NCBI GenBank assembly: GCA_018806915.1
Contig: JAGKQI010000091.1
Span: 1,860,001 to 1,924,000 of the forward strand
Source of the DNA: Phytophthora colocasiae
Lineage: Eukaryota > Oomycota > Peronosporomycetes > Peronosporales > Peronosporaceae
Length of the DNA stretch: 64,000 nucleotides
Direction: 5' to 3'
The notes beneath the pieces were generated by a model, which was not told the origin of the DNA, made no database searches, and worked only from the letters and a program-made list of their open reading frames with translations. Made by a program: the position numbers and the translations under genes. Below, piece by piece: positions 30,701-42,451 of the stretch (its first letter is position 1; every line of letters begins with the position of its first letter).

Positions 30701-32781
30701 TCATCGTTTCTGTTGAATAGTGGAGGGAGCCGGAAATTGGGACGGAGTGGGCAGTTTCCAGTCAGTCTGTGGTGTCAGGGACCCGAAGAGTTGAATGCTA
30801 CCTGTTGGCGGCTTTGGGAATTCGCGCATATACTTGACATTGGGCAGGTTACTGGTCGAAAAATGTTGCTGGCGTGAACAAATAGCTCGGGTAAGTGTAA
30901 ATACTTTTCGAAATACGCAAGGTGCCAAGTGTACTAACCTCATGTAATGAGAACAGATTGCCATCACCTTCGACATCCCAACTCTTCTCCTCGTCCCCTT
31001 CAATAAACATGCTGCCTCGAGACGGTGTCTTGCGCGATAGACGACTTGGATAGGCTGGCGTCCGTATTCGTAGGCTTTGGAGATGTTTCTCACCGTTGTG
31101 CTGTTAATTCGGACACAGGGTTATTCCAGGTTTACAAGATCAGCAAGTTACTCAAAAACTTACGAGGTGTTTTGGTAAAACAAGACTCCCACTGGACAGT
31201 TTGTATGTTTCAGTAGATTGGCTGTCCAGAGCTGCGAGTGGCGATTCGGATAGTGGAGCTTTTCGGGTTTGAAGCACTGAGTCACTTTGAGATATACCAA
31301 GTGAGGGCTTGACTTCTGACACTTCTGATGCTTTGGTGGAGATACTAAGCTGTGCTTTGGACACGTTTTCTGGGATAGAAACCTTTCTAGGGGGATTTTT
31401 GCGGTTCTTAACTGAATTGCAGTCAAGAGGAATATCTGGAAGCTTCAGTGCAACGCCTTTGGCCAGGGGAGTAGCTTGCATATCAAAAGCAAGGGTCGGT
31501 GTCGAGTCAAAGGATCCTATATGATCCCCAAAGTCACTCGCAGTTGAGAACAGTTTTTGTTTCGGAGGAGACAGCGGTTTGATGGTAATGGGCAAGTGTT
31601 TGCCCGATGTTTTCTCTTCTTCTGGTTTTGGTGTTTTAACCAGTTGAATGCGTGGTTGAATTACGCCTCGAGTGTGAAGATCAAGCAGTAGTTCCTGACG
31701 CAATCTCTGCTGGACAACAAAGCAGTTTTCACCCACTAGAAGCTCGCTACCGTGAAGAAGAACAAGATCTGAAGTGAGTCCCTCATAGTCTTCGGTTCTG
31801 AACGTTGCAGTCTCAAGAGCACAAGGACTTAGTCCCTTTGTACTGATAGGTGACAAGGCCGCTCCCTGTCGACTTGGTTGAGGACGTTTTCCTCCTCTAG
31901 ATACTATCGCCTCCTCCTTTTCAAGTGAAACGCTGGGGTCAGCCAGAGATCGCAGCTTTGGACGTAGTCCGCTTTTACGACTGACGTTGTCTTTTGAGCG
32001 CCGGACAGATTCCCGTGTGCTCAAGTCGCGTTCAATGTCTGCTCGCCGTTGCAGCTCCACGAAATCAACAGTCATTCTTGCAGTTCCAGTCGATGAAGAG
32101 GAGTTTTTCTCTCCTTCAGGCAGCCAAGTGTTGTTGTTAGCGGTGAACAACAGCGACATCCTGTGAACTTTTGACATCAAGCGAACTGACGTTGAAGCTC
32201 TGGATCCTCCAACACGCGAGCCACCGACGCGTGATTCTGTGCGTGTTGATGCTTTGGAAGCCGCGTAATTCCCGAACATGGACATCTTCCTAGTTGATGC
32301 GTAAGTTTTTTTGAGACGCTTACGAATGAGTTTGGACGCGTGTCGATCACTTGTCGAAGCTACAGGCTCAAGATCGCACTGGAATGAAAGATCTCCATCC
32401 TCAAGCACATGCAGGCCGCTGGTGAGTATCGGCAAGAGCATTTGGTCGGCGAGTCCTTTAACGGAAAACGAGAACTGGACAAATATGATCAAGAAGGTGG
32501 ACATGGAGTTAAAGGGAGGCTAACACTTACGATGCGGTCAGCTTCGAATGGGTCTTGAACATGCTGCGCATCCTCGAATGTCGTATGAAGGGCGACAACA
32601 ATGGTAGCATCACGTGGATCCTGAGAGACATCACTGTTATGTGGAGAGAATGAGGACAATGTCAGCGCTGTGAGCAACTCACCGCATGCCTTGTATTAAC
32701 TGGATCAGGTACGGGCTCTTCAATCACCAGTTCAAGTGAGGGTTCGAATAGGTTGCCAGACTGTTCTGATTTGGTGTCCAT
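30701..32781 (-). CDS. Uncharacterised 609-aa protein (5 exons)
   Basis: My exon model on the minus strand is 32781-32683, 32620-32531, 32474-31164, 31100-30939, 30868-30701. The GT-AG introns are 62, 56, 63 and 70 bp, and all junctions keep frame (1,830 nt in total). The start is MDTKSEQSGNLFEP. A compact N-terminal part of about 110 aa (DPRDATIVVALHTTF, FSFSVKGLADQMLLPILTSG) may be a folded domain. The rest is Ser/Lys/Arg-rich and probably disordered, with short conserved-looking blocks (EDYEGLTSDLVLLHGSELL, VVQQRLRQELLLDLHTRGV). I do not recognise the family. A single-exon reading would end at a stop inside intron 3 and miss the last 109 residues. Confidence 0.75.
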
Positions 32782-33138
32782 ACTCCACCGCTGAAGAACA
32801 GCGAGTGCAGTCAAGTATTTAGCTTGCTATTCCGAGCTTTTCCTTGTTGCTGGCTCAAAAATAAAGCACCAACGTAGTGAGAGGAACGAGCACATTATCA
32901 CAAAAAAATACGAAGTGGTGTTCCTCTCTTATCGTCTTCCTCCCCCACACATTTGAGTGAACTAACACTCACGCGTCCTGTCTAGCTAGCTTACCCACCA
33001 GGTCCATTCCTGTTGTCGGTCAACGCTGCGCAATCCTAGTAGCGGGTGGCATTCCTATCCCCCGCCGGTTTGCTGGCGCGTGAATCTCACGGATGCCCGA
33101 CCTCACACCGCTGCGTGTTCTCTGCCTCTCGTCGACGC
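32782..33138. other. Intergenic between the 609-aa gene and eIF3m
   Basis: It holds the promoter side of the 609-aa gene and the 3' side of eIF3m. No further gene was seen. Confidence 0.5.
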
Positions 33139-34248
33139 TCACTGCTGCTCCTGAGCACGGCGAGCGTTCTTGATAATATTCAGCAGACCACCGACGTTCT
33201 TCTTGTACAGCTGCAGCTTGGCGTCGATCTCCTTCCACTGCTCGGCACCGAAGCGGCGCTGCAGCGAGCGGGAGATGGCCACCGTGCGGGCGAGCTGGTC
33301 GATTTTAGCATTCACGACACCAGCCGTGATCGCACGCACCACCCACTTCTCCACGTCCTCCTCGTTGACATCAAGTGCAGCAGCCACAGCCGAGTACGGG
33401 ATCTCCTTGAAGCCCGTGGGCAGCGTGCACAGCGTAAACAGCCTCATGGTGTCCGCCAGCTCAGCTTCCACCAGCCCGTTGTCCTTGAACACACTTCCAG
33501 AGCTCTTCTGGAAGGTGACGAACTCCTTCAGCGTCTTGGTGGTCACAATATCCAGCAGCTCCAAGATCTTGTCACCCTTGAGCGAACTTTCGACCACCGA
33601 AGAGGAAGCTAAGTCCACACGGGCCAGGAAGCTAGCCACGGGGTTCTGCAGCACGATCTGAACGGCACGCAGCGTCTGCTGCTTGGCCACCTGTCCCTGC
33701 TCAAATGTAGCCAAGTACGTCTCCAGCACAGCCAGCACCTTGAGCTTGTCGTCTCCCTGCTCGAGAACGTCCACCACAGCCAAAAGAAGAGCACGACGGT
33801 CCTCCACACTGAGCTTCTGAGTGTCCAGCAGCGTGTTCACCTGCACTAAGTACGGGGCCACAAGATCCACGTTGTCCGAGCTCTGGGCCAGCTTCAGGAC
33901 GGTCAGCAGAGCCTGCAGCTGCACCTTGGGCAGTGTCTTGGCCTTGTTAAACAGCGCAGCAGCCACACGCAGACGAAGGACAGCGTTAGCCTTGGCCTCA
34001 TCCTGCAGGATCTGTAGGACCTTAAGCAGCTCGTCCTGTGCGTTGTTCAGCGTCAAAACAGCGTCAAACAGTAGGACGAAAGCGCCTTCCACGTCCGTCT
34101 CGGCCTCCAGCGCCAGCAATTGCGGGAGTTTCGGGCTCACAGCGGCCACAACGGGAGCCAAGTCCTTCTTCTTGATGTCTGTCGACAGATCGGGCAGCGC
34201 AACGCCCGGCAGCAGCTTGGAGACGTACGCGACGAGGTCCGAGGCCAT
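33139..34248 (-). CDS. EIF3M: Translation initiation factor eIF3 subunit M (PCI domain)
   Basis: The ORF encodes 369 aa from the ATG at 34248, close to the size of animal eIF3m (about 374 aa). eIF3m is part of the eIF3 octameric core that brings mRNA to the 40S ribosome. Helical repeats occupy the N-terminal two thirds (LRLRVAAALFNKAKTLPK, LEQGDDKLKVLAVLETYLA). The PCI winged-helix part follows (KILELLDIVTTKTLKEF, TGFKEIPYSAVAAALDVNEE, IDQLARTVAISRSLQRRFG), ending in basic helices (NIIKNARRAQEQQ). No intron is needed within the CDS. The frame upstream of the ATG does not look coding. Confidence 0.93.
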   Translation of the reverse strand: MASDLVAYVSKLLPGVALPDLSTDIKKKDLAPVVAAVSPKLPQLLALEAETDVEGAFVLLFDAVLTLNNAQDELLKVLQILQDEAKANAVLRLRVAAALFNKAKTLPKVQLQALLTVLKLAQSSDNVDLVAPYLVQVNTLLDTQKLSVEDRRALLLAVVDVLEQGDDKLKVLAVLETYLATFEQGQVAKQQTLRAVQIVLQNPVASFLARVDLASSSVVESSLKGDKILELLDIVTTKTLKEFVTFQKSSGSVFKDNGLVEAELADTMRLFTLCTLPTGFKEIPYSAVAAALDVNEEDVEKWVVRAITAGVVNAKIDQLARTVAISRSLQRRFGAEQWKEIDAKLQLYKKNVGGLLNIIKNARRAQEQQ

Positions 34249-35087
34249 GGTAACTCGCTCCGACTTTGGGATTAGGGAGCTATTGGAGAGCCAACAGTTT
34301 TGGGGGTTGCTAGTTAAGAGTGATACAGTTGTCAATTGGAGTATGATAAACTGTATAAAGAAATATCCAAACGAGGTATGGAAAATAAGAGGTACATTTG
34401 GTACAGTGTGTTGTATTGGTACAGAAATGAATGCACTTTTGCAGCGCAAGTCTTTCTGCACCAAATATTGCTGTAGTGTGAGTCGTAGCACTCATGTTGA
34501 AGCAAGCTCTATGCTTCGAATGTCTATCCTCTAAATGGCTTTAGCTAAAGATCATTTTTTTCGTCATTCTTGCATGATGCTGCTAAACTGCGGGACTCGA
34601 ACTATTATCCGTGGATATTGTTACCGGTACCAGAAATCCATTAGCCGGCCATTTTGAATCGCGACTGCATGCACCACCATTTCTAATATACCGGTACAGG
34701 TGTCAGATCATTAGGTAACAAACTACACGAATCTATTAATAGTGTTAAGTGCATGCACTTCAGAAGTGGCGACTGTACTACATGACATTGTTTAGTACTT
34801 CGTCAACTTCTACGGAAGACATACATACAGTCACACAAGCCTAAAAATTCGAGTTGCTTTCCATATCGCTGATCGATCGCTCTTGCCAAACAAAACGTAG
34901 ATCCAAGCCTGCCTTACATGCAGATGGGAGCATATTGACGGATGAGCTACCATGTTGAAATAAGTGCAGCATGATTTGCCAAAAGACTTCAACGTTGCAC
35001 GAACAGCCAGATCTGGCCACGTTTGAAACCCTCTTCATTCTTCTGTTTGCACGCTCCTCTTCACACGACTTCTATAGATTACCGGTA
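34249..35087. other. Intergenic upstream of eIF3m and secreted-family gene 2
   Basis: No gene was seen. A tRNA B-box-like word (GTTCGAGTCC, minus strand, about 34590) has no good cloverleaf around it. Confidence 0.4.
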
Positions 35088-36868
35088 ATGAGCCGGCCGA
35101 AATTGGTTCTCGTCCTCCTGATCCTGGCCGTCAGCATGTTCAACTCAACTGCTTTCGACTGGACATTCTGGAATGACGATGACGATGACGATGAAAGCCC
35201 AGTCCCTGCTACCGAAGCCCCAACAACCGCACCAACTACCGCTCCACCACCGACCGACACACCTTCCACTCCATTACCCGATAGTTCGACCACTACTACC
35301 AGTGCGTCTAGCTTTGGATCAGTTACCGACGCATTTACAACCAAAGTAAATGCTGAATTTGCCAAGGTAACTGACGCCACCAATGAGGTCAAGTCGACGT
35401 ACAAGAACTGGGTGGGCCCCCGTGCCGTGTCCCCGGACGCTGCCTGCTACCGTGAAGCACGTATTATGGATTCCTGTCCGACAAACTTTGACCAGAATCA
35501 AGCCACCAGTACGAATGCCCCATCGACTACCCAGTGGAGTGCGGGATGGAATGCATCCGTCAGAACGATGACTGTACGATGGAGATACTCAACAAGGTCG
35601 GTGCTGTTGCAAACTCTGCGTTAGCTGTCGCTACGTTTGGTGCGTCTCAAAAGTTGTGGCAAGTTGCCAAAGGTGTAACTCGGGCGTTCGATTGTGCCAA
35701 TATGATGATCGGTACCATGAGATCGATCATTCGTTATGTGCGTAACATCCAAACAACCGACCCGCAAGCGACGACGGACAAGATCCTGAACATCATGTAC
35801 CAGTCGAACAATATCGTGACGGACCTGCCCATTGCCGTGTACTTGTGTATGGGATGGGAACTGCCTCGCCCTCTCGATATCTCCGGTCGTGTGCTTACGA
35901 CGATGAACTGGATCCTATTGAACGCCATCGCGTACAAGGACGACATCGTGTCCAGTTGGTCCAAGTTCAAGGCCTTCCTGATCGGTGCCAACTTCACGGA
36001 AGCCGCCAACAAGATCAACGAGACGGAGATCGGAACGCTCAGTGATGCGCTCAAGTCCAAATCGACCTGTGGCTACGACCTGCGCGCACTAACGGATCGC
36101 ACGTGGAACACGGTGAACCAACTGCGAGCTGACAACCCTGGTATCACCGAAGACGATCTGCGTCTGAAGATGCAGGACACGGAACTTGTGACGTCGGACA
36201 TTGCCATCGTCACGAATAACTGTATGGAGCAGTTGATCGAGGAGTCGGACGAGGCCACAGCTTACAAAACGCGTGAGAAGATCCGCACGGCTTTCAGCGG
36301 TATGATCAACCAACTCATATCGAAGGGCAAGAGCAACAACGGCTCGAGTGAGGACGGCAATCAGTTCATGTACACTGCCTTCAGCAAGACCCTCATTTCG
36401 ATCGCCGTTACTGGTTTTGATCTGATCGGTGTCATGGGTTTGATTGCTGCTTACCTGCAGACGGTGTGTGGACCGACGAACTTCATCGGTGAGATCGATG
36501 ATGGTACAGACCCTAAGACACTTGGTCTGACCACGATTCAGAAGGCATTCCAGAACAGTTCAATGTCCTGGACTAAGAAGGGCGATGGTGCTGTCCTCGT
36601 TAATTTCAAGAGTACAGATACGAAGGATGTGACAGTGAACATTATGTCTGGAGGTGACAAGATCGATGAAGTAGAGGTTAAAGCTGGAGGTTCTGCCAAG
36701 TGGACATCCAACGTCACAGCGTTGGCCGGCAAAGCTCTGTATTTGGACCGATGGCGTCCAGGTCTCTTTGGTCTACCTGGTACAGGAGGTGGTTCCCTTC
36801 TCCTGTGGGTACCGCATGCATCTGAAGGGGGTCACTTAGAAGTAGAAGCTAAATTAAATGCTAGTTGA
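35088..36868 (+). pseudogene. Secreted 12-Cys family, member 2 (10-bp deletion frameshift)
   Basis: The start is the ATG at 35088 with a signal peptide (MSRPKLVLVLLILAVSMFNS) and FDWTFWNDDDDDD, then a Thr/Pro-rich linker. The frame breaks at about 35508, where comparison with member 3 shows 10 bp missing, including the codons for the Cys-Trp of the TCWxEC motif. Reading resumes from about 35515 in another frame (ECPIDYPVECGMECIRQNDDC) and stays open to 36868. From about 35,700 to 36,730 it is almost identical to member 3 in inverted orientation. The single deletion could be an assembly error; if real the gene is dead or yields a short secreted product. Confidence 0.8.
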
Positions 36869-37012
36869 AGGACAACATAAATAATTGTCAACCGATGATT
36901 AATCATTCGACAACGAAGAGCGTGGGTATTTCTGAGATCCCAACTGTGTTCGAACGCAAATTTTGCCATGCAGTGCGCATGAACACACAACCAATCGTTA
37001 TCCGCGCGTCAG

Positions 37013-37869
37013 TAGTGTTGGGCAATATCCAGGATAAATCCAGGATAGCCATTTTTGTCCAGGCGTCGCCATTTTTGTCCTGGATTCGCCACTTTTGTCC
37101 AAAGTGGTACTTCAGACACCAAAGAATTAAAACCCTCCCACCGTTGTTTTATATAAAGAATTGGGACCACTCGCTGTCGAGGCGTCGCACGAAAGAAATC
37201 TCCTCCTACCCGATGTGCGTGCCCCACCTAGACCACCAGGGCGAGAGCGTCCCAAGCTTGGAGTGTATAGTTTCGTGTTCGGCTACGAGCGCTCACTGCA
37301 GACAGTGCTTGAGCGACGCGCTCAGATCCAAGCTGTATTAAGCGTCGAGTCTGGGCCAAGCAGCTGAAGGACGTCATCTCCATCGGCATTGGCGGCAGCT
37401 CCCTGGGACAGAAGCACAGCTCGCAGCCGCAGTAATAACGAGCAGAGGAACAATAGTCTGGTGTTTGGAATTGTATGCGAATATGGTGCAGTGCAAGAAC
37501 TCGATATTGGTGGAACTCCCAAAGCTCAAACGCTACAATCTACGGAAGCGGGTGAGGTCAGACGTCGAAGTTGTTCTTCAGTGGCCTCGGGGAACAGCTC
37601 ATACAGGAGTGTGTTGACTCTGTCACACCCGACCATATTGCTGTAGACGAAGACGAGTTTCGCGACACGCTCAGGGGTTAAGCGATTTCGGCTGCTCGAG
37701 TGGATAAATTTATGGATACGAGGTACAGAATTACTAAAACGTACTTTGAAGTAGCTGTTGTCGATTGTGGGTCTTGTGACACTTTTCGCCACTTTTGTCC
37801 TGGATATCCAGGCTTTGTCCAGGATGGCGATGTCCAGGACAAATCCAGGACAATTTTTTCCCAACACTA
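37013..37869. mobile_element. hAT-type MITE with 8-bp target duplication, carries a captured exon-like piece
   Basis: The 857-bp element starts TAGTGTTGGG and ends CCCAACACTA. The 8-bp target duplication CGCGTCAG lies at 37005-37012 and 37870-37877, the hallmark of hAT elements. Both ends contain repeated subterminal words (ATCCAGGA, TTTTTGTCC, GTCCAGGA). No transposase is encoded. In the middle, 37355-37417 reads AKQLKDVISIGIGGSSLG, which resembles the sugar-phosphate site of glucose-6-phosphate isomerase. Confidence 0.85.
37355..37417 (+). pseudogene. Glucose-6-phosphate isomerase-like fragment inside the hAT MITE
   Basis: About 20 codons read AKQLKDVISIGIGGSSLGQK. GPI enzymes have a conserved V-x-x-IGIGGS-x-LG loop that binds the sugar phosphate. 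No larger GPI domain is present on either side. It is most simply a transduplicated gene fragment. The match is from memory of the motif, not from a search. Confidence 0.5.
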
Positions 37870-37877
37870 CGCGTCAG

Positions 37878-38887
37878 ACGAGTTTCAGACATGGTGACAA
37901 CCTCAGCGCACCTGAAGTTCAGTGACGCGAACGATTTTGTCTGGTCGTGCGCGCAGTAGAGCAGGCAGACCAAGATTATACACGCAGCGAAATATTTTGA
38001 CGTATCCATATGATCTGCTGCTGTGGAAGACTGTTGTGCAACCAAGCGGTGTGCGCAATTTGAGCGCTGCTCACTGCACATGGATCTTTCGCCACTCCCT
38101 AGTAGTAGGAAATTCCTCCTGTACGGAGTGGAGCGAGTCGCAATCCATCGATGATGTGCCCAGATCAAAAAATTCACTGCCACCGGCAGCGTGGCGTTCA
38201 CGCTGTTGAACGGCACGCGATTCTACAGCGGTTTATACATGTATGCTTAGATTAGCAAGCAGGGTTTTTATCTGATCAAGTTATCCGAAGGCTAAGGTTG
38301 CCGGGCAACTTGTCCGTTATTAGCTTCCGATCACTTGCTACAACCTCATTATTGACTTGGCAGCAGCAAAATTCACTTTTGCTAGAGACGTACTAGTACG
38401 GTAGTAATAACGTGTGACACTTCTTACGATTCTCACCTCTCGACACATGCTGTACATGTAGGTAGGGCCTCGATCGTGGTCACGGTGAATGTGTGATGCC
38501 ATCGGGACTCCTGGCAGGAGCAAGCCGACGTACAGACAATACTTGAGTGCAGAGTAACGTACACTCTTGACAGACAGCTTGCACGATCGCAACAATACAT
38601 GTGCGATTCATTGCCGAGCAAAGATAGTAGGCAAAATTTAGAGGCAGCTATTAATATTTGCAACCAAAAATTACCAAGAGTGCTTGGTAGTGTGCGCACT
38701 ATACACGTCAACGTAGATAGGAATGCGTAATATACAATCTACAGTAAATTGCACACAAAGCTATATCCGCCATGATAAGATGCTGAAGGTAAAATCTCTT
38801 CTGAAGCACCTCATGGGAATCTGTCATTCTGCCATTCTGCTCCTGCTTCACAAGATTCGTTTTCCTCAAGACTCCTGCTCTCTCACG
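37878..38887. other. Intergenic, no gene seen
   Basis: No convincing coding frame was seen. It precedes the hAT transposase relic. A TAGTG...CACTA hairpin-like word occurs at about 38690. Confidence 0.4.
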
Positions 38888-40853
38888 ATGGTACGGACTA
38901 ACGCATTCGAGACGTTGATGAGCTCAGCGCCGCCTGTAGATCCACTCCGCTTCGACATCAACTCCTACCTGTCCAAGCAGGACGCTAAGAACAGCAAATG
39001 TCGTGTGTGTGGTAATAAGGTCCCTTGGACCCGGGATCGAGTCACCTCCCACAAGACATCGAGAAACTGTATTGGTCAAAGTGATGATGAAGCAATTCTG
39101 TTTTGCAGCCTAAAACCAAATGAAGGCAAACGCGAAAGTTGCGGTGACCGTCGGGATGAACAGAGCCTATTTCACGTCCGGAAGGCTAGCATCTTGCAGT
39201 CGAAAGAGAGGCACTGCGTCTGCAACCGGCTACAAGCTTTGTGGATAGTGTTACAGTCAGCGAAGCAGCCCGGATTGATGGATGCGGCACTGGCCAATTT
39301 GGTGTTTTGGACTGGTATTTCGTTTCGAATTGTCGACTCGCAGGCAACGAAAGACTTTGTTCGTGCCTTGCGTCCTGCCTACGCAGATCGAATGCCATCT
39401 GCACGTTCGATCGCTGGCAATTTCTTAATTCTGGCCATTCGGAGTTGATGGAGCGTGTCCTCAACGCTGTGAATACAGCGAAGTGGTTCTCTATCATAAG
39501 TGACGGATGGTCGAATGACAGGAACGAACATTTCGTGAATTACGTGGTTATTGTCCCGGGGTTCAAGTCAGTTTTTCTTAAGTCCGTCTCAACTAGTGGT
39601 GTTTCACAAACGTCTAAGAATATTGCCGCGGGAATATTAGAGATCATCGAAAAGCTTGGGGAGCGCTGCCTAGTCGTTGTGACGGACAATGCACCAAACA
39701 TGCGCGGCGCGTGGGAGATAATCGAGGCAAAGTATCCAACCATCTTTACCAACGGATTTAGTGCTCATGTTCTCGACCTTCTGATCAAAGAAGTGTGTGG
39801 ACTCACTGAATTCTCGGACCTACTGATTGACTTAAAGAAAGTGGTCGATTTCGTAAACGACCATCAACACGTTGTCGCTAAGTTCATACGGCTTTGTGAG
39901 TTGCTAAGCATCAAGAATGGCCTCACACTACCATGCTTAACACGCTGGTATACTCAATATAATGCAGCAAACAATCTCTACAAGGCCAAAATGGCCGTAC
40001 TCCAACTGGTAGAGCTGGAATGTAAGCAGATACTGGACAAAATCAATTATCAGAAGGCCGTCACCAAGTTCAAGGAAGTCGTCAATAATCCTGTATTCTG
40101 GAGAAAGCTTAACCAGCTCCGATGTCTTTTGAAGTTTCCATCCAAGCAGATCGGAGCACTTGAGATCGATAGGGGAGACCTCTTTCAAGTCTACTACTGC
40201 TTCATTCGCCTCAAAGAAAACTGGGTGCAAAACGCGAGGCTGTCGCATGGTGATGACTTCGGCGACCGATTGAAGAATAGTACTCTCGCGTTGGTACTTC
40301 CTTCATACGTCTTTAATGGGGTTCGCGTATTTCCTAACTCCCAAAAGTAAGACGCTTTCGTGGGATGCCAACGACAAGGCTGAGACTATGACCCAATTAC
40401 ACGATTTCATTTCGTTATATTACCCGGACGACGTCAAGACTACGGAGTGCTACGCAGAGCTGGGCAGATACTTTCTACTAGAGATCCACAAAAGCCCCGA
40501 TCTCTTCAACATTTTCAACAAATCTACGCGGTCACGGTGGTAGAGATGACTTTCCCCTATTGGCAGACATCGCAGTCCAAGTCTTGAGTGTTCCGACACC
40601 TTCTGCGGCAGCGGAGCGTGTGTGGAGCGCGTACTCATTTCTGTGGACCAAGCATCGCAACCGAATGAATGCAAACACGATGGAAAAGCTGGCATTCATT
40701 TACATAAATAATGGTCTTCTCGACACAAAAGATCCGTACGATTACTTTGCAGACGAGGTGGAGCACTTCGAGGACCTAGAGACCGAGCATATAACTGCAG
40801 GTGGTGATCATGAAGACGACAAGAACGACAACACAGTTGAATGTTGGCTATAA
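38888..40853 (+). pseudogene. hAT transposase (BED finger, several frameshifts)
   Basis: The start is the ATG at 38888. A BED-type zinc finger is visible (CRVCGNKVPWTRDRVTSHK). Frames then break near 39430, 40320 and 40545. The catalytic part includes FSIISDGWSNDRNEHFVNY (first Asp), VVVTDNAPNMRGAW (second Asp), and the C-terminal dimerisation region SVPTPSAAAERVWSAYSFLW and HRNRMNANTMEKLAFIYIN. At least three frameshifts make it non-functional. It lies 1 kb from the hAT MITE, whose termini it might once have served; no TIRs could be assigned to this copy. Confidence 0.85.
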
Positions 40854-41487
40854 CATTTACCAGGTTTTGTGTCCATGTAGACCACCAGTGTACCAACGTA
40901 GTGTTGATGTGTACTAAATTCTTCCAACGTGTAGATTGCGCAAACTAGTGCTTGGAAAAATGCGGTGTCGGCCTTGATGTCTTCCCAAGCGGCAATAGCT
41001 CGCTTTATTGTAGCTAGCCGCTTTTCTTTAGCAGTCGTAGCAGTAGAGTTCTCGAATAGCCACTGACTTTCAAGCTTCGCCTTTAATGACCCCATAACGC
41101 CCACATCCAAGGGCTGACACATGGATGTAGCATTTTTTGGTAGCGGGTGGAGAACTGTCTTGAGTTCCTCCGACACAATTGCCTCAGATTCACCGGAGAC
41201 ATAGCACTCTAAGTTGTCTACAAGCAGCAGAGAAGAACGCGTGGTATGTTTGAGTAACTTGCGTAGGTAGAACTTCTAAACGCGTGAGTCCATCCAGGCC
41301 TTAGTCTGCTCAGTATAAAAATGTCCTAAAATAAAAAAATAGAATAGCCTGTCGTTTTTGCTTTATTGAGTAGTGCATCCGACGTTGTTGAGGCTGCGCG
41401 AACACCTCCTCAAGCAGCCCTGCGATGGCGACCTCCTCCGGCTGTGGTGGCGCTGTATCTGGTCTGCGGGGGGTTGGCTGCCTCCAT
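40808..41487 (-). pseudogene. pogo/Tc5-like transposase relic, internally deleted
   Basis: On the minus strand an ATG at 41487 (MEAAN) begins an N-terminus related to the fragment at 19892, after a frameshift: EEVAIAGLLEEV and RRMHYSIKQK. It is joined almost directly to a DDE endonuclease segment: AWMDSRV, a TAG where Trp is expected, KFYLRKLLKH, LLLVDNLECYVSGESE, then LPKNATSMCQPLDVGVMGS and IKRAIAAWEDI. The middle of the transposase is missing. Its 3' end abuts the end of the hAT relic. Confidence 0.75.
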
Positions 41488-42159
41488 TTTACGAAGTGAA
41501 TGGCTCAGAATTAGAAGCAACGCTTTTAGAGATTTGATTGACTAAAACACCATCTATTATCACTTCTCTCATTGGCTAAATTAATAGGTCCGCAGTGGAC
41601 CAGTGTACCACTGCTGTCAGTTGAAGTTGCGTCGATAGCAATCCAAGGATTCCTTGGCAAGGAATGGAGATGGGGTCCAATCTCAGCTAGGAGTCTTTGT
41701 CAATGACAACACTGCAAACTGGTTGCAGTAATTCACGTGTTGTTGGAGGATCAGACCGCAAAGAAAATTTGTGAGTCGAAGTGAAAACTTGCGTACCATG
41801 TATGCAAGATTTTTATTTTTCTTGTCGATCAACCGGCTAGGTGGATACGTTGCTGGAATAACGCACACAGCGACGGTTTGCTTCGGTATTTCAATCGAGC
41901 AGAGCACACGGGCTTGCTAGAAAGCACGTGTTCATCACGACGCCCTTCGACTGCCGCATCCATGGCGCAGTTAACAGATCCGCACCGAATTTCACGACCT
42001 AAAAAGTCCGAGCTAACATTTTCATGCGGTCGTTCGCTCCTTGAAGTTTGAATGTATCAAGTCAATTTCCCGAACACATCCCTCGCGACAAAAACTTGGT
42101 GATCGTTGTTCACCAAGTTTTACTCATGTTCACTGAGCATGCAATACATGTACCTGTAT
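41488..42159. other. Intergenic, 5' flank of the pogo-like relic
   Basis: No gene was seen. A CAGTGGTACACTGGTCCACT word on the minus strand at about 41590-41610 resembles a pogo/Tigger-like terminus. Confidence 0.35.
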
Positions 42160-42167
42160 GTCATGAG

Positions 42168-42437
42168 TAGTATTGGATGAAATCAATACCGTGGGAATAC
42201 CACTTCGCCGGTATTACCTCTCCATACCACGGTAGTAGTGGGATTACCTTTTGCGTAATAGTGGTGTGGCAAGGAATATTAGCTTACGACATCGTTGAAG
42301 TTCACATCGGAATGTGATAATTGTCGACCCAAATGCAAATTTTACAATACACCTGGGCCTATTACCGTTCAGTAATACCTGCCAAATTCCCACGTGGTAG
42401 TTATTAGGAGGTAATACCACGGTAATTAACAACACTA
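42168..42437. mobile_element. hAT-type MITE 2, 270 bp, 8-bp target duplication
   Basis: The element starts TAGTATTGG and ends CAACACTA. The target duplication GTCATGAG is at 42160-42167 and 42438-42445. Subterminal GGTATTACC and ACCGTGG words recur in both halves in opposite orientation. No coding capacity. Confidence 0.8.
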
Positions 42438-42451
42438 GTCATGAGCATGTA

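Noticed and set aside
30869..30885. Alternative acceptor for the last exon of the 609-aa gene (GAG at 30886)
   Set aside because: It gives a shorter, less protein-like tail. The acceptor ending GCCAG at 30869 is pyrimidine-rich upstream and keeps a 55-aa open tail.
34583..34600. tRNA B-box-like GTTCGAGTCC on the minus strand
   Set aside because: No T-stem or acceptor pairing could be built around it. The A-box candidate (TGGCCGGCTAATGG) is at a poor distance.
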